From contig CM061063.1 in the NCBI GenBank assembly GCA_030762895.1, positions 211,528,667-211,592,666 of the forward strand: DNA of 64,000 nucleotides, in the 5' to 3' direction. The notes under the pieces are model-generated. The model was given only the letters and a program-made list of their open reading frames with translations. It was not told where the DNA came from and did no database searches. Below are positions 56,530 to 64,000 of this stretch, in pieces. Both the position numbers and the translations under genes were made by a program. The stretch is from Sophora flavescens (Eukaryota; Streptophyta; Magnoliopsida; Fabales; Fabaceae). Position 1 is the first letter of the stretch. Every line of letters starts with the position of its first letter.

Positions 56530-57867
56530 TGATCAGCCTCTGGCTCATCTAGTTTTATGACTAGTATGACGGTGGTTTTGTGTTAATTATATCTCGTTTT
56601 CGCCCAAATTAGGCTTGATTGTCCTCAAGCAAGGTTTTGTGTCCTTTAAGTAGTTTTAGGATAATTTAGCCAGTTTTGAGTCAAATAAAACACTTATTGC
56701 TATTTCATGTTTCAGGATAATGAGAGAGCAAGGAGGGAAGGATACATAGAAGCAGAAGCCCTCACGGCCTAGCCGTGACACTGGTCACGGCCATGATGAG
56801 CTACCCAGGAAAGACAGAAAGCATCACGGCCTACCCGTGATGTCCATCACGGGCGTGGTATGAAGACCCTGAAGTCAGAAAGCATCACGACCTAGCCGTG
56901 ACAATGGTCACGACCGTGATGAGAAGACCAGAGAGATCAGAGAGGATCACGGCCTAGTCGTGATGACTATCACGGGCGTGATGGGAAGACAATGAAGAAC
57001 AAAAGTGATCACGACCTAGCCGTGATGGAGGTCACGACCGTGACAAATCAGCACCCAAAGTTAGAAAGGATCACGGCCGTGAAGGACAAGAATTTGAACT
57101 GGCGCCCAAGACAGAAGCGGTCACGGCCAAGCCGTGACGGCCATCACGACCGTAACGCGCGGCCACCCTATATAACAGAGGCGCAGCAGACAGAAAAAGG
57201 ATCCAGAATTTCACTTCTTTCAATATAATTTTAGATTTTTGTTATGTCTTTGATGGAGAACTAATCTCCCTAGGTTAATCTGCTGTAATCTGCTTCCGCC
57301 GACACTTGAGGTCTTGTAATTCCCGATTGAATTTTCTTCTCTCTTTCAATGTTATTCGCTATTCTCTGTTTGCTTAATTCAGTTTGTATCGAATTAGTGT
57401 TGATTTATTTTGTATGATTTTATGTTCTTAAACTTAATCGCGTTTGCTTAATTCGCATGCGTTCAATTCGTGTTTGCTTAATTCACGAAGGGCTTCATCC
57501 GTTTGCTTAATTCGGAATTAGGAGCATATGTCACGTAGCGTCGATTTCGCTTGTTAATCGATGCTACAATCGAAAAGGGATTAGAATCCGCTTAGGGCAT
57601 GGAATTACATGAACCAATGATAGTGGGAACCAAACAACAGATTGATCGTCTTTGTCTCATTTTATAATCACTTAAATTGCTCTGTTTTTCTGCTCTGTTT
57701 TCATTCTGTTTTTTAATCAATCTCAAACCAAACCCCCCCAAGAAAACTGATTTTCTGTGATAATAACATTACGAGAGTCCTTGTGATACGATACCTGAGT
57801 TGTCGCATCCTAAATACACCTTTTTACAAACCACTCTTCTTTTTGACGCGTGCGCGACAACGTGTCA
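56530..57867 (+). repeat. 5' LTR of gypsy 2
   Basis: 1338 bp, ends gacaacgtgtca. The palindromic array (56761-57156) directly precedes a TATATAA box at 57169-57175, then gcgcagcagacag, the same order as in the LTRs at 34550-40922. Confidence 0.85.
56761..57156 (+). repeat. Palindromic CACGGCC array in gypsy 2 LTR
   Basis: About six units of roughly 60 bases, each pairing a TCACGGCCTAGCCGTGA-like word with a second word such as ATCACGGGCGTGAT or TCACGACCGTGA. Several CG positions vary as C/T or G/A, as expected from methyl-CpG decay. Confidence 0.9.
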
Positions 57868-57871
57868 AAAT

Positions 57872-57890
57872 TGGCGCCGTTGCCGGGGAC
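57872..57890 (+). promoter_or_regulatory. Primer binding site of gypsy 2
   Basis: TGGCGCCGTTGCCGGGGA is complementary to the 3' end of plant tRNA-Asp, as in the non-autonomous elements. Confidence 0.88.
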
Positions 57891-57971
57891 TCTTGTTTGT
57901 TGTTCTCGCATTTTTTGTTTTCGTTTTTTTTTTGCTGAATTAGTCTGGCTACTAGGTCTACTTGTTCTGAC

Positions 57972-60433
57972 TTGTGTGATTTTGATCCTGAAATTGAAAG
58001 AACACTGCACATACACCGTAGAGCAATTCGGGCTAGCACTAGTAGTAATTCTAATTTTGCACCTATTTTTAATAACATGGCTGATCAAAGGACATTAAGA
58101 CAGCTTGATGCCCCTAATGTTAATTATAATGGATTGTGTATTGAGTATGCTGGTGTGGTTGCCCCTTTTGAACTTAAATCTGGTTTAATACATTTGTTGC
58201 CAAGATTTAGTGGTCTTGCAGTTGAGGACCCACATAAGCATTTGAAGGAATTCCAGGTTGTCTGCTCTACACCCTTGAGACCGGAAGGCATAACTGAAGA
58301 CCATATCAAATTATGAGCTTTCCCATTCTCCCTTGAAGGCGCTGCAAAGGATTGGTTGTACTATTTGGATCCAAATTCTGTTACAACTTGGAATGATCTG
58401 AAGAAGGTTTTCCTAGAAAGATACTTTCCTGCCTCCAGAGCTGTATCCATCAGAAAAGAGATATGTGGCATCAGACAGAGCAATGAGTCATTGGCTGAGT
58501 ACTGGGAGAGATTCAAGAAGTTGGTATCTAGCTGCCCTCAACACCAGATTTCTGAGCAGCTCCTTATTCAATATTTTTATGAGGGATTGCTCCTAATGGA
58601 CAGAAATATTTTGGATGCCGCTAGTGGGGGAGCACTCGTTGATAAAACTCCAGCTGCTGCCAAGCAATTGATTGAAAATATGTCATTAAACTCCCAGCAG
58701 TTCACAACCAGAAGCAACTCTGTCGAGACAAGGGGTATAAATGAGATCCAAGGTTCTTCTTCCAACAAGGCCCTTGAAATCAGAATTGATGAGCTCACTT
58801 CTTTGGTGAAGCAACTGGCAATGGATAAGGTTAAGACGGCAAGTTTGTGTAGCATGTGTAGTTCTCCTGAGCACCTAACCGATACATGCCCTATTCTGAA
58901 GGATGAGTCAGTCGCTGATTTGCCTCAAGCTTATGCAGCCAATCTCCACAATCAAGGCAACAATCAGAACCGGTACAGCATTCCTGACCTCTCCACAAAT
59001 AAGTACCACCCTAACTGGAGGAATCATCCAAACCTTCGGTATGGGAATTCATCACAACAACAGTTGATGGCACCACCACAGAATCCTCCTCAAGTGACCA
59101 CCTCTGCACCTTCTGGACCTTCACTAGAGAACCTGTTCAAGCAAATGACTACACAAATGACTGCACAAATGAATGCACAAAATCTCCAATTTCAGCAGCA
59201 ATTTGGACAGATCCAGGCCTCGCAGGCACAGTTTCAGCAGCGAACGGATGCTAGCATTCACAATTTATAGACACAGATTGGACAGCTTTCCACTTCGATG
59301 AATGCCATGCAGCAAGCTCAGGGATCGAACCAACTACCTACGCAGATAGTGGTGAATCCCAATGCCCCCAATCCTAATGTGAGTGCCATTTCTTTGAGAT
59401 CCGGGAAAGTTGTAGAGGCAGCCCCTGAAAAAAATGAAGAAACTGTTGAGGTAACTCCTGAGCCTTCTGTTGTTGTCGAAGCTGAGAGAGTATATGTGCC
59501 ACTGATCCCCTTCCCGCAAAGAGTTCAGAAAAATAAGAAGAATGATGGGGAAGACAAGGAGAGGGAGATTCTAGATGTGTTCAGAAAGGTGGCGGTAAAC
59601 ATTCCGCTTCTGGATGTGATTAAGCAGGTTCCAAGGTATGCAAAGTTTCTGAAGGATTTGTGCACCCACAAGAGAAGGTTGAAGGGTAATGAGAGAGTCA
59701 ATTTGGGGCGAAATGTTTCAGCCCTCATTCAGCCTAGACTTGCTCTCGTGAAGGTTACAGTTTCAGCCCTCACTCAGACATTGCCACAGAAGTGCAAGGA
59801 TCCGGGAACTTTTGCTATTCCATGCACCATCGGGGACAGCAAATTCGACAATTGCATGTTGGATTTGGGAGCCTCCATAAATGTCATGCCCACCTCTGTT
59901 TTCAACAACCTTGATCTGGGTCCTTTGCAACACACAGGTCTTACCATTCAGTTGGCCAACAGGACCAATGCTCGCCCCATGGGAGTGGTAGAAGATGTGC
60001 TGGTGCAAGTTAATGATTTGATTTTCCCTACTGACTTTTACATCTTGGACATGGCAGGGGAAACAAATTCAAGCAGATCACCCATCATCCTGGGCAGACC
60101 GTTCATGAAGATGGCAAAGACAAAGATTGATGTTGATGATGGAACCATGCCCATGGAGTTTGGTGACATAATTGCAAGGTTCAACATTTTCGATGCTATG
60201 AAGCATCCATTGGAAGAGCACTTTGTTTTCCAAATAGAGTTGCTCTCTGAAATTGTTAATGACACCTATGATGACTTGGTTACTGATTTTCCATCCATTT
60301 CTGATTTTAATGATGTTTATTCATGTACTGACTGTACTAACACTAACCCTTGTCTTGTTTGTGCCGAGATTGATTCTACTTTGCAGGGTGATAGTGAAAG
60401 TGAAGCTGTCTATTCACTAGTGGAAATAATGTA
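57972..60433 (+). pseudogene. Gypsy 2 gag-protease, two nonsense codons
   Basis: One frame runs 57972-60433 with stops only at 58314 (TGA where CGA is expected before AFPFSLEG) and 59268 (TAG where CAG is expected). Gag has DPHKHLKEF, FPFSLEGAAKDWLYYL and FLERYFPASRAVSIRKEICG, then the knuckle CSMCSSPEHLTDTC (CX2CX4HX4C) and a Gln-rich stretch. The protease region has CTIGDSKFDNCMLDLGASIN and PIILGRPFMKMAKTKIDV. Gag coats the RNA and the protease matures the polyprotein. Both stops are C-to-T changes, so the copy may be recent. It is cut before the reverse transcriptase. Confidence 0.88.
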
Positions 60434-60436
60434 ATA

Positions 60437-62194
60437 CACGGGAACGTTTTACGTCAGTTGACCATATGTTTGACGTTAAAAATGAGGCGGTGGCAGTTTT
60501 GTAAATATTAAATCACTATTTGCGTCAGTTGTTTAATGAATTGACGTTAAAAGTGATTATTAACACTTTTAACGTCAGTTGTTTATACAACTGACGTTAA
60601 AAGTGTGATTTTTACTTCAGTTAATTAAATAACTGACGTAAATAATCAACTCATTCCTATATTTCTTTCGTTGTCATCTCCCTGTTGTCACTCTTAACGC
60701 AGATCACTCCATATATAGTGCAGTTTATTTCTAATCTTTTTTTTTAAAAAAAAGTTTATTTTTAATCTTAATTAATTAGCTTGAATTAGTAAACAAATTC
60801 TTGTGCAAATTAAAATAAATAAACATTTAACATAAAACAAGTTATATGTATAATCAAATCGCATCTCATTGAAGCGATTCATAAGTTACAATTACATGAT
60901 TAAAAGATAAAAAATTTCCGCAAGATAGCACTAAAATATAAAAAAGTTTCTGCTTCAACATCATTTTCGTCTCAGTCCTGTCCTCAGAAACTCCAATGGA
61001 TGCATCTCCTCCCTTACTTGAAGTCCGTGATGCTCCATGTGAATCCACAGTCACTTTGGAGACAAAGCAGAGTGAAGGGTGCACTCGATCTGTTTCAGCA
61101 ATATTCTTGGAACAGTCACTTGGTTCCAAAGCTGAGGTTTTGGAACTGTAGCTGCTGATTCTCCGAAAGGATGATAATGTGTGCAATTCACATAATGTGA
61201 TTTACACACCCTTATCACCCTTGTAATGTGATTTACACAACCTCAGAAGTTGTTTGACCATTAAGTCTAGGTATAGGAAGAAAGAGTGATGAAGTTAATC
61301 TCCATGGCAAAGCCATATTGTGAAGCAGAAAAATTAAAGGAAGGAAGGAAGCTATTTACAGGAGTAGGGGATGAAGTTACTAGGCGTCGTAAGTTGCTAA
61401 AAAATTAAATTGATCATTAAGAGCATTAGGTTCCAAGGTGCATTGGGAGTTGGCAGTCATATATTATAAACGTGCAGAAAAGAAAACGCCCGAAGGAATG
61501 GGAAGAAATAGACCTTTAAGTCTAGGTATAAACTTAATGCTCATAAAGAGGATTATAGGTTACAATGTGCATGGGTAAGTAGCACAGCAGTAATGGGTAA
61601 CTAAGTAGTAGAGTAGTCAAAGGAATGAATGCTTTTGCAGAAACTTATACACTTTTAACGTCAGTTGTTGAATAAAACTGACGTTAAAATTGTTTTTTAA
61701 ATAAAAAAATTTATTTTTAACGTCAGTTGTTTATACAACTGACTTTAAAAGTGTGATTTTTACTTCAGTTAAATAAACAGCTGACGTAAATAATCCTATA
61801 TCCCTATCTGAAATGCCCTGTTGTCACTCTTAACACAGGTCAATGGGTAAGTAGCAGAGTAGTCAAAGGAATGAATGTTTTTGTAGAAACTTATACACTT
61901 TTAACGTCAATTGTTGAATAAAAATGAAGTTAAAAGTGTTTTTAAAATAAAAAATATTTATTTTTAACGTCTGTTGTTTATACAATTGACGTTAAAAGTG
62001 TGATTTTTACTTCAGTTAAATAAATAGCTGACGTAAACAATCCTGTATCCCTATCTGAAATGCCCTGTTGTCACTCTTAACACAGGTCAATCCACATCTA
62101 TAGTGCAGTTTATTTCTAAACTTTTTTGTTTAAACAAGTTTATTTTTAATCGTAATTAATTAGCTTGAATTAGTAAACAAATTCTTGTGCAAAT
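60437..62194. mobile_element. DNA element with AACGTCAGTTG palindromes, left part
   Basis: Starts near TACACGGGAACGTTTTACG after the break in gypsy 2. AACGTCAGTTG and its inverse CAACTGACGTT form hairpins around 60520-60650, 61650-61800 and 61890-62040. A block ending cttgtgcaaat is present at both 60710-60812 and 62098-62194. This resembles CACTA-type subterminal structure, but no CACTA end or transposase is seen, and the right end is missing where the LTR at 62195 begins. A minus-strand ORF at 60866-61186 may be a captured exon; I do not recognise it. Confidence 0.5.
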
Positions 62195-63616
62195 TGGTCG
62201 CGCTGTCGCCACGCGCCAAAAAGAACGAGCGATTATTAAAATAATGTAGTGTAGAGCGACAACTCGGATATCGTCTCTCAAGGACTCTTTAGTGTTGTTA
62301 TTATTAACAGAAAATCAAAAGTTAGTTTTTGGGGGGTTTTGAGATTGAAATAAAATAAAGAAAACAAAATAAAAACAGAGTAAGAAAAGAAATTAACAAA
62401 TAAACTAAAGACGATTAACCTACTGTTCTTGGTTTCCCACTATCATTGGTTCAAGCAAATCCAAGCCTTAAGCAGATTCTAATCCCCTCCCGGTTGTAGC
62501 AATAATTCACAAGCGGAACCACTACTACAGATATATGTCCCTATTCCCGAATTAAGCAAACGGGGTTAAGCACTTCGTGAACTAAGCGAACACAAAACGT
62601 ACACACGCGAATTAAGCAAACGCGATTATATATAGGAACATGATATCACCGAGATAAACCAACACAACACAATATACTCCTGAATTAAGCAAACAGAAAT
62701 ATAAAGCATGGCATTGAAAAGAGAAAAGGAAATGAAAACAGGAAATACAAGAACCTCAAGTATGGATAGAAGCCAATTACAGTATATTAATCTAGGAGAC
62801 TAGCTCTCCATTACAGACATAAAAAGAAAAGAAAATAGACTACTGGAAACTACTACTACTACAGCCTAAGACTGGCTAAAACTAGCCAACTCTGACTAAC
62901 TATGACTTGCCCACACTATGACTAACTCTTCTCTCAATATCTGAATGCTCATTTTATTAACTTCAACCTCTGCCTCTTAGCTTTCCAAAGCCACTTAATT
63001 TGCTTAATTATGAGTTAAGATGAGGGAGTTATGTCCACATTCAATTCATAGGGCAGCTGAAACGCCTCTGACTTCACATGGATTAAAGCCCTTCAAAACG
63101 GCTCTGTTTGGAATAATGGTCTTCATGAGAGTTAAAGCTCTTTGTTTGATCTTTCATTTGCCACCGGTTTCAGTTCCAACCGACATCTACAGCCCAAGTT
63201 ATGGCCCAATCTTCATGACCAGTTCAGGTTCCAGTGACAACAATTATATTCTGACTTCCAGACTCGCGAGGCGAATGGATGCTCGCGAGGCGAACGCTTC
63301 AACTTCAAAACTGCCACAGCCATGATCTTCAACACGGGCAAGCCGTGATCGTCTCTGACTTTTCAGAGTTGCAATACTCGCGGGGCGAGAGCTTCTTGTG
63401 GGCGAACCAGTTTTATTCATTTTTATTACCTGAAAATAAGAAATAACAGTAAGTATTTTATTTAACTTTAAATCAACTAAATTAACCTAAAAACACTTTA
63501 CAGACTCAAAATCTTACTTAAGGACAATCAAGTCTAATTTGGGTGAAAATGATATAAAATAAGCACAAAGCCAAGGTCTTGACGAGTTATAAAACCAGTC
63601 AAACAGAGGCTCATCA
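62195..63616 (-). repeat. 3' LTR of a minus-strand gypsy (gypsy 3)
   Basis: The minus strand starts TGATGAGCCTCTG at 63616 and ends GCGACCA at 62195. It aligns with the 5' LTR of gypsy 2 over its start (caccaaatt-like, gacttgattgtcctta) and U5 end. It carries CTCGCGAGGCGA twice and a remnant of the CACGG palindromes (63336-63352). Confidence 0.82.
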
Positions 63617-64000
63617 AAATACCCCAAACTTAAACTTTGCTTGTCCCCAAGCAAACTAAAACTTAAAAACTTAAAAAGACTCAAGACCTGGAAAAACATG
63701 GCAAGCTTAAGGACTCAATTAACTTTCACACAAATTTCAAGCAATTTAACAAAACAATTTTTCTTCCAATGTTCCCCCCTTTCAAGCAAAGTAATCCCCA
63801 CATGCATTTATTCTAAACAATTGAGAAATTCATCATTCAAACAATCATCAATCTAAGCAGGGGATCTAAGTTACACACAAAAGGGAGATCACCAAATTCA
63901 AACAACTGCCTTCCTCACAAGGGAAATTTATGTTCACTCCATCGCTCAGTTGTGTCAGGCTATCAACATTTCACTCAATTTCACTTTTAAGAGCACTTCC
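63617..64000 (-). mobile_element. Internal 3' end of gypsy 3
   Basis: The minus-strand polypurine tract (AGTTTGGGGTATTT) adjoins the LTR at 63617-63630. It is preceded on that strand by gtttgcttggggacaagcaaag, a common gypsy 3' motif. The rest is non-coding; the element continues past the window. Confidence 0.75.

Larger units (their letters stand above)
56530..60433 (+). mobile_element. Ty3/gypsy element 2, 5' part
   Basis: The 5' LTR (56530-57867) starts TGATCAGCCTCTGG. The tRNA-Asp primer site and one gag-protease frame follow, ending at 60433 where another element begins. The five bases before the LTR (ctcat) would be the target duplication; the other copy is outside the window. LTR relatedness to 62195-63616 (read in reverse) defined the edges. 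Confidence 0.85.

Noticed and set aside
56761..57156. Regularly spaced palindromes resembling a CRISPR array
   Set aside because: The spacers are not unique, the dyads vary, the array lies in an LTR U3, and the sequence is clearly a plant nuclear genome.

Overview
The window looks like nuclear DNA from a flowering plant, most likely a eudicot; I cannot name the species. The evidence is one spliced UGT74-type glycosyltransferase gene, LTR primer sites complementary to a plant tRNA-Asp, and a dense nest of plant-type transposons (Ty1/copia, Ty3/gypsy, L1 LINE, CACTA, MULE, MITEs). No rRNA, tRNA or CRISPR locus is supported.

Layout. 1-4664 holds decayed copia and gypsy LTRs. 4840-5231 is a fold-back MITE. 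5791-8268 (minus strand) is the only gene that looks intact, a two-exon UGT of 465 aa. 8.3-14.7 kb is an AT-rich zone with MITEs and two Pack-MULE-like elements, each with long terminal inverted repeats and a perfect 9-bp target-site duplication. The first carries PPR and RNase H fragments; the second carries an adenine phosphoribosyltransferase first exon and a 35-codon exon from an unidentified gene. 14.87-25.19 kb is a broken L1 LINE split by a complete 6.08-kb non-autonomous LTR element (18875-24953, TSD ATATT). 25.19-41.82 kb is a minus-strand copia element split by a 5.3-kb CACTA element carrying spliced host exons (27719-33056, TSD GGG) and by a three-LTR relative of the non-autonomous element (34550-40922, TSD TCATG). 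41.82-45.64 kb is the 5' half of a plus-strand copia of the same LTR family, followed to 48.73 kb by a CACTA-like segment. 48.8-52.9 kb holds a MITE, microsatellites, a 5'-truncated LINE with poly(A) and TSD, and a TIR element. 52.9-56.5 kb is a decayed gypsy gag-pol interrupted by a second gypsy (56530-60433). That one is interrupted in turn by a DNA element with AACGTCAGTTG palindromes (60437-62194), which abuts the 3' LTR of a third, minus-strand gypsy (62195-63616) that continues past the window.

The most interesting system is the non-autonomous LTR family. Its two copies share a long ORF of unknown function with no gag or pol similarity that I recognise, a tRNA-Asp primer site and a conserved internal hairpin. 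The second copy has replaced its U3 promoter region with an array of CACGGCC/GGCCGTG palindromes placed just upstream of a TATA box. The same block (palindromes, TATA, GCGCAGCAGACAG) occurs in the LTR of the unrelated-looking gypsy at 56.5 kb. This suggests that promoter modules move between retrotransposon families, and that the gypsy may supply proteins to the non-autonomous family. These links are inference; the shared sequence blocks are directly visible.
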